Shown: positions 1 through 9,246 of the stretch, piece after piece | Layout of the letters: each line of letters begins with the position of its first letter | How positions within the stretch are numbered: the first letter of the stretch is position 1 | Source: JBBKXP01 sp038251315 | Lineage (GTDB): Bacteria > Pseudomonadota > Alphaproteobacteria > Rhodobacterales > Rhodobacteraceae | Assembly (NCBI GenBank): GCA_038251315.1 | Contig: JBBSBK010000004.1 | Coordinates: 1 to 64,000 of the forward strand | Reading direction: 5' to 3' | DNA: 64,000 bases | Notes under the pieces: model-generated | Seen by the model: the letters and a program-made list of their open reading frames with translations, nothing else | Databases searched by the model: none | Told to the model about the DNA's origin: nothing | Made by a program: the position numbers and the translations under genes

Positions 1-1
1 G

Positions 2-2884
2 CTGACGAATGGTGCCACGCCCGAAGTCGACTACACTGTTGCGGGTGCGACCTATAACGCCCTGACCGGCGTTTACAGCGGTTCGACGGAAATGGTGGGC
101 GGATCATCGGATCTCAGCATCACGGTCACGATTCTGAACGATTCTATTGATGAGACGGATGAGGCGTTCGAGGTTGCGATAACGTCTGTTCTTGGCGGTG
201 GCGCGAGCATTGGTGACGGCACCGGCGTGGTGACGATTCTTGACGATGACGCTGCGACCGGAACCGGAGCCGTAACGCTGGCGATCCGCGAAACCTCGAA
301 CAACGTGCAGGTTTCCAATTTCGGACCGGGGTCTTTCGTGCTGACCAATGTTGGAGACAAGGTCGTCACACAGGTTCAGATTGATGTGACGAATGCCATT
401 CTGACGGATGCGGTTTTCGATCCGTTCGGTGTGGCCGGAGATTCCGTTTCCAAGCCGATCACCATCGATTCCAACGGCAGCACGGGTATCATCGCACCGA
501 CACTTTCAAGCTATATCGGCGCGGGCGGTATTCAGGGCTATGAAGGCATCGAACTGTCATTCGATCAGGGCGTGAATGGCGGATTCCAGGCCGGTGAAAC
601 GATTACCTTCTCTGTTGACATGGATCCAAATTCGATCGCCGGTGCAAAGAAAACCGTCCTTGCGCAGGGGTCGAACCCAAACTGGGACGTCGGTGGCGTC
701 TCAGGTGCGGAATTGATCGGGTCGACCTTTACCGTGACCTATGCAGACGGTTCAACAAGCACGGGCATGTTGCAAGGTACGAACACGCAAGGCGGCGCGA
801 AAGGCATCTCTTCACAGTCGTCGCCGGGAATCCAGGGATCGCTTGAGGTCAATGGCCTGGTGGCGGGCGGCGTTGGTACTTACAACGCTGATACGTTCAG
901 TGTCGTCGTAGACGGACCTGCGGGTTCCGTCATGCGGGTTGTCCTGGTGAAAGGCATCATTCAGCCAATCACGAATGAGTTCTACAATGGCAATGCATCG
1001 GATCAGGCCTATGCCCCGCAGCTTGATGCCCAGCTTGATGCCTTGCGCGCCTCGAACTTTGCCGCGAACAACGCGGCAGAAGTTCAGACTGTCGACATCA
1101 CGCTGACCGGCAGTCCGCAGGACATTTCAAGTGTCTTCAACATTTCGGGCGTGGCAGCCTACAATTTCTCGGGAGAGGACGAGGTCCCGCTTGCACTGGT
1201 TGCCAGCATCATCGACCCGCTCAATGGAAATCTGCCGCTTGGGTCGGTGACGTCGCCGATCTACCTGAAGTTTGACAGCGCAGCCTCTGACAATACCGCG
1301 CCCATGGTGCAATCGGTGACGGCAGCCGATATCAGCGCTGCGGATCTGGGCACAGGGACGACCACCGTGTCGGTTGTCTTTGCCGACAACGTGGCGATCG
1401 ACGTTTCCAGCATTGATATCGCTGACATCACGGTATCCGGCCCCGCCGGCCCGTTGAATGTTACGGGTGTCAGCGTCAGTACCGGATCGGACGGCTCGCC
1501 GCGGGCAGCGACCTATACGGTAGCTGCACCGGGTGGAACGTGGGATGCAACCGATACGGGCAGTTACACCGTGTCACTTACGGGTGGCCAGGTGCTTGAC
1601 ACAAGTGGGAATGCGGTTGCCGCAAACCCGCTGCTGACCACCTTTGCGGCCAATTTCTCGACGCAGGTCGGCGATCCCTTCCGGATCGAGGCGGAAACCT
1701 TCACCATAACGCAGGGGTTCGTTGTTAAGAACAACGCGAATGCATCGGCCGATCAGTATTTGCAGGCCGGTAGCTCGGCGGAACAGGTCGCGCATTATAC
1801 CTTCGCCGCAGATGCAGGCAGCTATGACCTGAGAATTGCTTATTACGATGAGGCGGATGGGCAGTCGCAGCTTTCGGTTCGGCTGAATGGCGTAGAAATC
1901 GACAACTTTGTTTGGGATGCCGATCCGGGCGGCAATAACGCGAACGGAGACGCCTTCACGACGCATATCCTGTCCGGCATCAACTTTGCTGCCGGTGATG
2001 TTCTTGAACTCGCGGGCTTCTCTAACGGCGGTGAGCCATTGCGGATCGACTACGTTGAATTCACGCCACTTGGTGGGGATACGACCGCGCCGTCGGTTCA
2101 ATCGGCTTCGGCGCCGGACATCGGCAGCGTTTTGGCGGGTACGACCACGACCGATGTGACAGTAGTCTATGCCGACAATGTTGCGGTTGACCTCTCTAGC
2201 ATTGATGTCAGTGATATTACGGTCACTGGTCCGGGTGGTATGCTGAGCGTCACCGGCGTAAGCGTCAACAGCGGCACCGACGGATCGCCCCGAACCGCAA
2301 CCTACACGGTGGCGGCACCGGGCGGAACTTGGGATGCTGCGGACGATGGCAGCTACAACGTGGCTTTGATCGGCGGCTCTTTGCTTGACACAAGCGGGAA
2401 CCCGATCGCTGCGCAGTCATCGCTGGCAAGCTTTGCGGTTGACCTTGCCCCAGCCCCTCCAGGCCCGGACCCGTTCCGGATCGAGGCGGAAACGCTTACT
2501 GTGATTCAGGGTTTTGCTGTCAAGACCAACAACAACGCGTCGTCTGACCAATATCTGCAAGCCACTGGAAGTGGCGTTCAATCTGCCAGCATGACCTTTG
2601 GCGCGACGGCAGGGACTTACGATATCGCTCTTGGATATTACGACGAAGCAGATGGTCAATCGCAGTTGTCAGTTCTGCTGAACGGGGCCGAGATCGACAG
2701 TTTCGTGTGGAACCTCGATGCGGGAGGAAACAACGCGAACGGCGACGCGGCTGCCGAACGCATTCTGTCGTCGATCCAGTTGAATGCGGGCGATGTGTTG
2801 ACACTGACCGGAACGCCCAATGGCGGCGAGCCGCTGCGTATCGACTATCTCGACTTCAATTATGTGGATGGGTTGCTTGTATAA
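2..2884 (+). CDS. Modular secreted adhesin-like protein with Calx-beta, Ig-like and carbohydrate-binding modules (5' end outside window)
   Basis: The reading frame is open from base 2 to the stop at 2882-2884, so at least 960 residues are present and the N-terminus is missing. The first ~85 codons look like a Calx-beta repeat (acidic turn ILDDD near base 240). Bases ~260-1300 encode an all-beta region I do not recognise. Then come two copies of an Ig-like plus carbohydrate-binding pair: Ig-like at ~1302-1663 and ~2089-2445 (shared motif YTVAAPGGTWDA), binding module at ~1673-2079 and ~2468-2881 (shared motifs FRIEAET, YYDEADGQSQLSV, GGEPLRIDY). The same binding module occurs twice in the lyase-like gene at 18023. 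The protein is very likely extracellular and may bind the polysaccharide made by the surrounding genes, but that role is inferred. The stop overlaps the next gene's probable start. Confidence 0.75.
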   Translation: MTNGATPEVDYTVAGATYNALTGVYSGSTEMVGGSSDLSITVTILNDSIDETDEAFEVAITSVLGGGASIGDGTGVVTILDDDAATGTGAVTLAIRETSNNVQVSNFGPGSFVLTNVGDKVVTQVQIDVTNAILTDAVFDPFGVAGDSVSKPITIDSNGSTGIIAPTLSSYIGAGGIQGYEGIELSFDQGVNGGFQAGETITFSVDMDPNSIAGAKKTVLAQGSNPNWDVGGVSGAELIGSTFTVTYADGSTSTGMLQGTNTQGGAKGISSQSSPGIQGSLEVNGLVAGGVGTYNADTFSVVVDGPAGSVMRVVLVKGIIQPITNEFYNGNASDQAYAPQLDAQLDALRASNFAANNAAEVQTVDITLTGSPQDISSVFNISGVAAYNFSGEDEVPLALVASIIDPLNGNLPLGSVTSPIYLKFDSAASDNTAPMVQSVTAADISAADLGTGTTTVSVVFADNVAIDVSSIDIADITVSGPAGPLNVTGVSVSTGSDGSPRAATYTVAAPGGTWDATDTGSYTVSLTGGQVLDTSGNAVAANPLLTTFAANFSTQVGDPFRIEAETFTITQGFVVKNNANASADQYLQAGSSAEQVAHYTFAADAGSYDLRIAYYDEADGQSQLSVRLNGVEIDNFVWDADPGGNNANGDAFTTHILSGINFAAGDVLELAGFSNGGEPLRIDYVEFTPLGGDTTAPSVQSASAPDIGSVLAGTTTTDVTVVYADNVAVDLSSIDVSDITVTGPGGMLSVTGVSVNSGTDGSPRTATYTVAAPGGTWDAADDGSYNVALIGGSLLDTSGNPIAAQSSLASFAVDLAPAPPGPDPFRIEAETLTVIQGFAVKTNNNASSDQYLQATGSGVQSASMTFGATAGTYDIALGYYDEADGQSQLSVLLNGAEIDSFVWNLDAGGNNANGDAAAERILSSIQLNAGDVLTLTGTPNGGEPLRIDYLDFNYVDGLLV

Positions 2885-4061
2885 TTCCCAGAATTTTGAG
2901 GCTGCGCCGGGCCGTGCAGAACCCATTCGGGCTCTGTACGCGACCCGCGGCAGTTTTTCCCACATCAATGCGCAGCTGTTTGCAGCGTTGCAGAAAGTGC
3001 TGCCCGAGGTCGAGTTCGAAAAATTTGATACAGCTCAGGCGTTGCGTGACGGTTATGGCCCCTACGCCCGCTGCCTTATTGGCATGCAGCAGGAGTACGG
3101 ATTTTCAACCTGGACGTCGCGTGAAAAGATGCGCTACCGGCTGGCACGGTCGCGGGCGTATTACGCGCATGTTCAATCGCTGATCCAGCGGCAGTTTGCG
3201 GGGCAGAATTTTGCGTTTACCTTTCAAACCCAATCGCTGTTCAATGCGGCGTTTCCCGGGGTTCCAAATTTTGTCTACACGGATCATGTCGCCCTTGCTG
3301 GTGGGCAAGACCGGCGCGATGCGGTCGGCAAACCCAGCGCAGAATGGCTGCAATGCGAACGCGCAATCTACACTGATGCAAAGCATGTCTTCACCTTCGG
3401 CCCGAGCGTTCGCAGACTTCTGACCACGGAATACGGCATCCCCGAAGACAAGGCGTCGGCCATCGGGGCCGGTGCATCGGTGGTGCCTGTGCGTCCGGTG
3501 GATACCTCGGTCAAACGATATGCGCGCCGCAAGATTGTGTTTGTCGGTGTCGATTGGGAGCGCAAGGGCGGCCCCGAACTGATCGCGGCGTTCAAACTGC
3601 TCAAGGCGCAAATCCCCGACGTTACGCTTACGATCATCGGCTGCTCTCCCGACATCCAGGAGGCCGGGGTCGAGATCCTGGGCCGTCTCCCGCTAAAGGA
3701 AATTGAAGAGCATTACCATGCCGCATCCTGCTTTTGCATGCCATCGCGGCTGGAGCCGTTCGGCATTGTCTTTGTCGAAGCCATGCAATTCGGCCTGCCC
3801 GTAGTGGCGACAAACGTCGGAGATATCGGTGCAATTGTATCGCAGAACAAGACCGGACGGCTTGCATCTGCGGGCGATGTCCAAGGGCTGGCTGACGCGC
3901 TTTTTGAAACGCTGGACAATGCCGAACACTGCCGGGAATTGGGCGTTGCCGCGCTTGACCGCGCAACTCAGTTCACCTGGGACGCAGTTGCCCATCGGAT
4001 CGCGGCGCATCTGCCCCGTACTGTGATTGCAAAGCCCGTGGAACTGGAGCCCGCCTGGTGA
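2868..4061 (+). CDS. Glycosyltransferase, GT4-type (exopolysaccharide locus)
   Basis: A 397-residue protein with a GT-B-type glycosyltransferase C-terminal half. A Rossmann core begins around IVFVGVDWERKGGPELI, and the donor-site E-x7-E signature appears as LEPFGIVFVEAM, which is typical of retaining GT4 enzymes that transfer a sugar from a nucleotide donor in the cytoplasm. I placed the start at the ATG at 2868, which overlaps the upstream stop by 17 bases. ATG 2862 or a start slightly downstream is equally possible because no strong ribosome-binding site is visible. The 3' end overlaps the next glycosyltransferase in a GTGA arrangement, which indicates translational coupling. The acceptor and sugar cannot be read from sequence. 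Confidence 0.85.
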   Translation: MGCLYNSQNFEAAPGRAEPIRALYATRGSFSHINAQLFAALQKVLPEVEFEKFDTAQALRDGYGPYARCLIGMQQEYGFSTWTSREKMRYRLARSRAYYAHVQSLIQRQFAGQNFAFTFQTQSLFNAAFPGVPNFVYTDHVALAGGQDRRDAVGKPSAEWLQCERAIYTDAKHVFTFGPSVRRLLTTEYGIPEDKASAIGAGASVVPVRPVDTSVKRYARRKIVFVGVDWERKGGPELIAAFKLLKAQIPDVTLTIIGCSPDIQEAGVEILGRLPLKEIEEHYHAASCFCMPSRLEPFGIVFVEAMQFGLPVVATNVGDIGAIVSQNKTGRLASAGDVQGLADALFETLDNAEHCRELGVAALDRATQFTWDAVAHRIAAHLPRTVIAKPVELEPAW

Positions 4062-5236
4062 GCCAACGCATCCTCTACATCATCGACAGTCTCAAGATCG
4101 GCGGTGCGGAAATGCTGCTTCTGGGACTGCTTGATGCGGTCCACGCACGCGGTGATGTCGCGCATGTCGCCTATTTTACCCCAGGCCCGCTGGAAAAGCG
4201 GATTGCCGAACGTGGCGTTGCGATGACCCGACTGAGCCACCGCGGATTACGCGATCCGATGGCCCTGTTTCGTACGCTGTCTCTCATGCGCCGCTTGCGG
4301 CCCGATATCGTCCACACACATCTTGTCAAAAGTGACCTCATCGGCCAGATGGCGGCGCGGCTGACCGGGATACGACGCCTGATCACTTTGCACAACACCG
4401 ACCCGTGGCGCCGCAACCGGTTCATGAGCGCGCTTTACCGCATTGCGGTTGGAAAGGCAGACGCGTGCATTGCCGTGTCCGACCGGGTTGCCGACCATGT
4501 GGGAAAGTATTCCGGGTATCGCCGTGACCGGATCATGACGATCGTGAATGGTATCGACCTTGTGCAGTTCGACCCGCTGTGTCAGCCGATGGATCTGACA
4601 CAATTCGGCGTGCCGGCCGATGCTCCGGTAGTGGCGGTGATCGGAAGCCTGACCCTGCAAAAAGACCACGACAATTTCATCAAGGCGGCCGTCGCGTTGG
4701 CGGACCTGAAGCCAGAACCCTATTTCCTGATCGTTGGTGGCGGGACACTTCGTGACAGGATTGCAGCTGCGATCGACGCCGCAGGCCCGCTGCGTGACCG
4801 GATCATACTGACCGGCGAAATCAGCCAGATGCCGCAACTTCTGGCGGCGGTGGACGTGCTTGCGATTTCATCGCGCTGGGAAGGTTTGCCGATGGTCCTG
4901 CTGGAGGGAATGGCGATGAGCCGCGCCGTCGTCGCAACTGCTGTTGGCGGCATACCCGATGTGGTTGAAAACGGGGTGAATGGCGCGCTTGTTCCAGCTG
5001 TGAACCCCGCTGCCTTGGCTGCGGCGATTGCCGGTTTTCTGAACGATGACGAGGCCCGCGTTCGGCTGGGGCGTGCGGCACGGAAAACGGTCGCCAAATC
5101 CTTCGACAGCGATGCAATGCGTCGCCGCATCTTTGAACTTTATGATACAATCCTGGAGCCCGACCGGGCACATCGCCGGGCCGTGGATGTCCGCGTACCA
5201 TCGCCCCAGGCAAAGGAACTTCCAAATGGCCGTTAA
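4058..5236 (+). CDS. Glycosyltransferase, GT4-type
   Basis: A 392-residue GT-B fold enzyme. The N-terminus LYIIDSLKIGGAEMLLL is the acceptor-side start typical of WaaG/RfaG-like GT4 enzymes. The donor-side signature is SRWEGLPMVLLEGMAM (E-x7-E), followed by AVVATAVGGIPDVVE. The GTG start overlaps the preceding gene's TGA. The 3' end overlaps the exporter gene by 11 bases, so genes 2868, 4058 and 5226 form one operon. It probably adds one sugar to a lipid-linked repeat unit. The linkage is unknown. Confidence 0.9.
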   Translation: MSQRILYIIDSLKIGGAEMLLLGLLDAVHARGDVAHVAYFTPGPLEKRIAERGVAMTRLSHRGLRDPMALFRTLSLMRRLRPDIVHTHLVKSDLIGQMAARLTGIRRLITLHNTDPWRRNRFMSALYRIAVGKADACIAVSDRVADHVGKYSGYRRDRIMTIVNGIDLVQFDPLCQPMDLTQFGVPADAPVVAVIGSLTLQKDHDNFIKAAVALADLKPEPYFLIVGGGTLRDRIAAAIDAAGPLRDRIILTGEISQMPQLLAAVDVLAISSRWEGLPMVLLEGMAMSRAVVATAVGGIPDVVENGVNGALVPAVNPAALAAAIAGFLNDDEARVRLGRAARKTVAKSFDSDAMRRRIFELYDTILEPDRAHRRAVDVRVPSPQAKELPNGR

Positions 5237-6401
5237 AAGGTTGATTGCCCTGCTCTGGTTGGTTTTCACTACGCTGTTTGCAATGCCCGCGTTCACGCAA
5301 GGTCTGCCCGATTATCAGGTACAGGTGGGCGACAAGCTGACAGTGTCGGTTTACGGCAAGCCCGAGATTTCGGGCACCTTCACGGTGCGCGCCGACGGCA
5401 ATGTCGTTTTGCATCTTCTGGGCGAGATTCCGGCGGTCGGGGCGACATTCACCATGATCGAGGACCGCATCGTCGAACGAGCTGCCGAAAAGTTTTCCAG
5501 CAAGGAATCCGCGCTGGTCGACATTGCCGAATTCCGGAAGATTTTTGTTCTCGGCTCGGTCCAGACCCCGGGTTCCTATGCCTACAGTCCCGGTATGAAC
5601 GTTATGAAAGCTGTCGCTCTGGCCGGCGGGTTTGAACGACAGGCTGCAGAGGCGAGTTTTGATCGTGAGATTGACGCCGCCCGCCGCCGCGTTCTGGAAT
5701 CTCAGACGCATTTGAAATTTGCCGAGGCCGAGCGCGATGGGCTGGACGCAGAGCTTGCGCGGCTTGCCGGTCAGACCCCTGCACCGGAGCAGAACGTCGT
5801 CGACGATACGTTGACCAATCAGATCGACCTGATCGGTCTGCGGCGCCTGCTGAGCGAGCGGTTTTCAGAAGGTGCCGAACGCAAGAAGACACTGGCCAAT
5901 GACGAAGCCAAACTCTTCATGCAGCGCCGCGACCTGATCGACAGTCAGCTGAGAGCCACGGAAGAACAGCTGAACACGGTCACAGATCTGGCGGAACGCG
6001 GATTGGTGCGGCGCGAACAGACCCTTGATTTGCAGGTCAAGATGGACAGTTTCCGGGCGGACGCACTGGAAGCCGCAGCGTTTGAGGCCCGCGCCCGGCA
6101 GACGGCTGCAAATGCGGACAGTGAATTCAGCGTTGAGCAGATGAAATACGAATACAATATTCTCGACGACAAGATCAACGCGGACCAGCAGGTCTTGCTT
6201 GCCCGCAATGAACTTGAAGCGAGCCTTCAGTATCTTCAGACCGTGAACCCGGCGGCCGCGCAAAGCCTGGGTGCTGATATTATCGCAACAGTGTACGAGG
6301 TCTACAAATCAGGCTCGGCCACGCCAACCGTCGCCGGTCTGACAACGCCGCTTGGGCCGGACGACGTTGTGATGGTGCGTTTCGAAGTTCAAACGCAGTA
6401 G
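5226..6401 (+). CDS. ExoF-like polysaccharide export protein with long coiled coil
   Basis: A 391-residue protein that starts with a signal peptide (MAVKRLIALLWLVFTTLFA, cleavage near AFTQG). A polysaccharide export (Wza/ExoF) domain follows at ~26-110, with DYQVQVGDKLTVSVYGKPE and a SLBB-like stretch FVLGSVQTPGSYAYSPG. Residues ~140-350 are charged and heptad-rich, predicting a long coiled coil. ExoF proteins of rhizobial succinoglycan systems have this layout, so I call it ExoF-like rather than Wza. It should form or contact the outer-membrane/periplasmic export conduit. The ATG at 5226 follows an AAGGAA ribosome-binding site. The next gene is convergent and starts its 3' end 29 bases downstream. 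Confidence 0.85.
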   Translation: MAVKRLIALLWLVFTTLFAMPAFTQGLPDYQVQVGDKLTVSVYGKPEISGTFTVRADGNVVLHLLGEIPAVGATFTMIEDRIVERAAEKFSSKESALVDIAEFRKIFVLGSVQTPGSYAYSPGMNVMKAVALAGGFERQAAEASFDREIDAARRRVLESQTHLKFAEAERDGLDAELARLAGQTPAPEQNVVDDTLTNQIDLIGLRRLLSERFSEGAERKKTLANDEAKLFMQRRDLIDSQLRATEEQLNTVTDLAERGLVRREQTLDLQVKMDSFRADALEAAAFEARARQTAANADSEFSVEQMKYEYNILDDKINADQQVLLARNELEASLQYLQTVNPAAAQSLGADIIATVYEVYKSGSATPTVAGLTTPLGPDDVVMVRFEVQTQ

Positions 6402-6430
6402 GACGGTTGCATCCGAAGACGTAGATCCAA

Positions 6431-7711
6431 CTAGTCGTCTTGCGTCGCAGCGGGGTGATGCCAGTCGCTCCGTTGGCCGGTTCGTGCATAGAAATCAAGC
6501 AGATGCTCAACCCAGGCGTCGGCGCCGTATTTCCCCAAAGCCAATCGGCGCACATGTCCAGACGTTTCGCGGCACCGATCCTCGTCACGGATCAGTTCAA
6601 AGATTCCGTTCGCCAAAGCTTCGGGATTGCGTGTCGGCACCAGAACCGAACCTGTATCCTGCAAAACAAGCCGGTTTTCACCAACATCGGTGACAACCGA
6701 CGGTAATCCATTTGCCATAGCCTCAAGCAGTGACACCGGCGCCCCCTCCCAATCCGAGGAACTGACAAAGATATCGCTCGCCGCAAGGATTTCGGGAATG
6801 TCGCGTCGCATCCCCAGAAACCGGACGCGGCCATCAATGCCAAGCGCCTTTGTCTGTTTTGCCAGTCGATCCATTCTGTCGGGTTCGCGGGCATCACCGA
6901 CGATCAGCAAGATGGCCCGGTCATCCCGTGCAGCAATCAGTGCAAATGCGTCAAACAGAACGTCGTGGGCCTTCTGCCCGATGATGGCCCCCACGCAGAC
7001 CAGCGCAATGTCGCGGTCTTGCAACCCCAATTCACGGCGCATCGCCTCCCGTGCGCCAGCCGGTGCCACGACATTTGGCGAAACCGCATTCGCCACGACG
7101 GTGCTGCCGGACAAACCTTCACCGGTTCGGATCGCCTCGGCAACGGCTTTTCCCACGGCGATCAGCTTGACACCGGGCAGTCGCAGCGCCGCCCAATAGA
7201 GAAACCGTCGGACGGGTCGCACCCTTTGGACGCTGGGGCGTACGTTGTGTATCGTCGTAACGAACGGAATTCTCAGATAGAACGCGGCAAAAGACCCAAG
7301 CGTTGTCGATGAGGCCAAGTGGCCGTGAACATATTCGATCCGGGCTTGCTTCAAGGCCCGGATCAGGCGCAAAAACCGACCAAAATCCACAAGGTTCCGC
7401 CCCGGCAGGGTGACGACCCGGGTGCCAAGGCCCTCGATGTAGTCGCGAAATTGTGTCTGGCCGTCGTTCAGAACAAAAACCGTCAGCGCAACATCATCCC
7501 GGTGCCGCACCGTTTCGGCGAAGGTCAGAACAAGCCGCTCAGCGCCACCGGTGACGAGCGTGTCAATCACATAGCCAAGCTGCAACGGCGCGACCGCTGG
7601 CGCGCCGGCTGTGACTTTTTGGGGTATCGCCGGATTGGCCTTTTCCATCGCCGGATCGTCCATCCCTAGGCTGTAACTGTGCTGGTCAGACAAGCGCCTG
7701 TCCTGCCACAC
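6431..7711 (-). CDS. Glycosyltransferase, GT4-type
   Basis: A 426-residue GT-B enzyme on the minus strand. The acceptor-side start LGYVIDTLVTGGAERLVL and the donor-side SSDWEGAPVSLLEAMANG (E-x7-E) identify a GT4-type glycosyltransferase. The first ~40 residues before LGYVID are extra, so internal ATGs at 7663 or 7648 could be the true start. It lies 10 bases downstream of the Wzz-like gene in the same direction and is probably co-transcribed with it. Donor and acceptor are unknown. Confidence 0.87.
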   Translation of the reverse strand: MWQDRRLSDQHSYSLGMDDPAMEKANPAIPQKVTAGAPAVAPLQLGYVIDTLVTGGAERLVLTFAETVRHRDDVALTVFVLNDGQTQFRDYIEGLGTRVVTLPGRNLVDFGRFLRLIRALKQARIEYVHGHLASSTTLGSFAAFYLRIPFVTTIHNVRPSVQRVRPVRRFLYWAALRLPGVKLIAVGKAVAEAIRTGEGLSGSTVVANAVSPNVVAPAGAREAMRRELGLQDRDIALVCVGAIIGQKAHDVLFDAFALIAARDDRAILLIVGDAREPDRMDRLAKQTKALGIDGRVRFLGMRRDIPEILAASDIFVSSSDWEGAPVSLLEAMANGLPSVVTDVGENRLVLQDTGSVLVPTRNPEALANGIFELIRDEDRCRETSGHVRRLALGKYGADAWVEHLLDFYARTGQRSDWHHPAATQDD

Positions 7712-7721
7712 TCACGGAACG

Positions 7722-8894
7722 TCATTTTACAAAGGTGCGCGATATTTCGGACTCTCGTTGCGCGCCGCCGTAAAAGAAATCCCGGTTTGCGGCAAATCCG
7801 GATCGACGCATCCGGTCGGATCCAAAAAGTACCGATATTGCAAAGGCAGCAAAGGCAGCGACCAAGGCGACAATGGCTGACAGTATCAGCCGCGTCGAAA
7901 GCGGCATGCTGATCGGCCGCAGGGGCGGAACACCGGATTCAATCACGCGCACGTTGTCGAAACCGGACGCGGCAACAGCCTTCGCATCACGCAGCCGCAT
8001 TTCAAGTTCGACTGTCCGGTTGGCTTGCTGCTTCTGGCTTTCGCCCAGCCATCGCACGCGCGGCATAATGGCCGACATCTTGCTTATCTCAGCGGCATTC
8101 GTTGAAATCTGTTCGTCAAGATATCCAACCCGTGCTTCATTTTCCGCGATTGCAACATCGGTGTCCAGAAGCTCGCTATCCTGACCGAGCTGATTTTGAA
8201 GCTTGATGTGCCGCTCTTTCAATCCGATCAGCATCAATGACGATTCGCGCAAATCCGATGTCATCTGCAGCTGGTCGCGGCCAATCGTCTCAAGCTTTGC
8301 TTCAAAGGCGGTCGGATCCGGAGATCCAACTATATCGGAAATCTGGGAATCAATCAGATCCGAATCCATTCGTGCGGACTTGAGCCTTTGGGTGATTGAA
8401 CGGATCTCGGGCCCGCTGTACAACCCGCGACGCAATTCCAGAAATGCCGTCGTCATTGCGTTCGTAAGCTCGGCCGCAATCAACGGATCAGGGTGACGCA
8501 CCGCAACCTTTACAACGTACGACCCCGTGATAAGCTCCACACCCGTCGCCGCATCCAATGCAAGGATGCCCGCAAGCATCCCTTCTTCCGTATTCGGAAG
8601 ATCCGGGTAAACCTTTGAAAGAGTTACCGTCTCAAGCGCGGACCGGACCAGCTGCGGATTGTCCAGAAGCAACATTTCCGCGTTCACGAAACCTTCGAAG
8701 TCACCGGTGTTGGGCGCCTTTGCACCCGCCTGATTTGCCTCTGGTACATAGGTATATTCCCACCCGAGCGCAAAAAGTATGAGCGCGCGCGCCTCATACA
8801 TTTTGTCCTGTTTCACGGCATAGAACGCCAGAGGCGCAAGCACGCATAAAAATACAACGACGGCCAGACGAATGCGATTCAAAATGTACACCAA
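7722..8894 (-). CDS. Wzz-like polysaccharide chain-length / co-polymerase protein
   Basis: A 390-residue inner-membrane protein with a transmembrane helix near the N-terminus (residues ~8-26, LAVVVFLCVLAPLAFYAV) and another near residue 330-355 (LILSAIVALVAAFAAFAISVLFG). The long periplasmic region between them has a predicted coiled coil at ~170-300. A proline-rich turn (VIESGVPPLRPISMPL) stands just before the second helix, as in Wzz/PCP proteins. It has no tyrosine-kinase domain, so it resembles a PCP-1/2b type that sets chain length and bridges to the exporter. The ATG is at the edge of a 350-base divergent intergenic region facing the flippase gene. Confidence 0.75.
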   Translation of the reverse strand: MVYILNRIRLAVVVFLCVLAPLAFYAVKQDKMYEARALILFALGWEYTYVPEANQAGAKAPNTGDFEGFVNAEMLLLDNPQLVRSALETVTLSKVYPDLPNTEEGMLAGILALDAATGVELITGSYVVKVAVRHPDPLIAAELTNAMTTAFLELRRGLYSGPEIRSITQRLKSARMDSDLIDSQISDIVGSPDPTAFEAKLETIGRDQLQMTSDLRESSLMLIGLKERHIKLQNQLGQDSELLDTDVAIAENEARVGYLDEQISTNAAEISKMSAIMPRVRWLGESQKQQANRTVELEMRLRDAKAVAASGFDNVRVIESGVPPLRPISMPLSTRLILSAIVALVAAFAAFAISVLFGSDRMRRSGFAANRDFFYGGAQRESEISRTFVK

Positions 8895-9246
8895 CCTCTA
8901 AGATAACAGCAGTATGAGCATAAATTCATGGTTTTCAATCTCATAGTCGTTCTTCCGTAACATCGGCCAGCCGATCCGACAACAGGTCAGATCATCGCAA
9001 TTGCCGCGTATGGCACCGATTGCGATTTCCGCTTGTTCGTACGATGCGTCGCGTCAACATGTTGTGCGTTCACGCAAGAAGCTACCTATTAATGAGGCAG
9101 TATTTAAACTGGAAAGGATACTCAATCGACGTATAATAATGCGATTCGTATGTTCGTTCAAGTCAGCCCCTCTTTGAGCCGCATTGCATTTTTATTGATC
9201 GATACGGCGAGCTTGCGCGCCGGTTTTTTTGAGAAGGATCGTGTCT
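8895..9246. promoter_or_regulatory. Divergent intergenic region between wzz-like and flippase genes
   Basis: About 350 bases without a supported gene, AT-richer than its flanks, separate two divergent polysaccharide genes and so must hold promoters for both. A TATAAT hexamer at 9132-9137 could be a -10 for the rightward operon, but the -35 region is poor (TTTAAA-like at 9103-9108). No clear operator palindrome was seen. The ribosome-binding site GAGAAGGA at 9231-9238 belongs to the flippase gene. Confidence 0.45.

Noticed and set aside
6416..6441. AAGACG...CGTCTT inverted repeat between convergent genes, as a terminator
   Set aside because: The loop is long (14 bases) and there is no T-run, so a rho-independent terminator is not supported.
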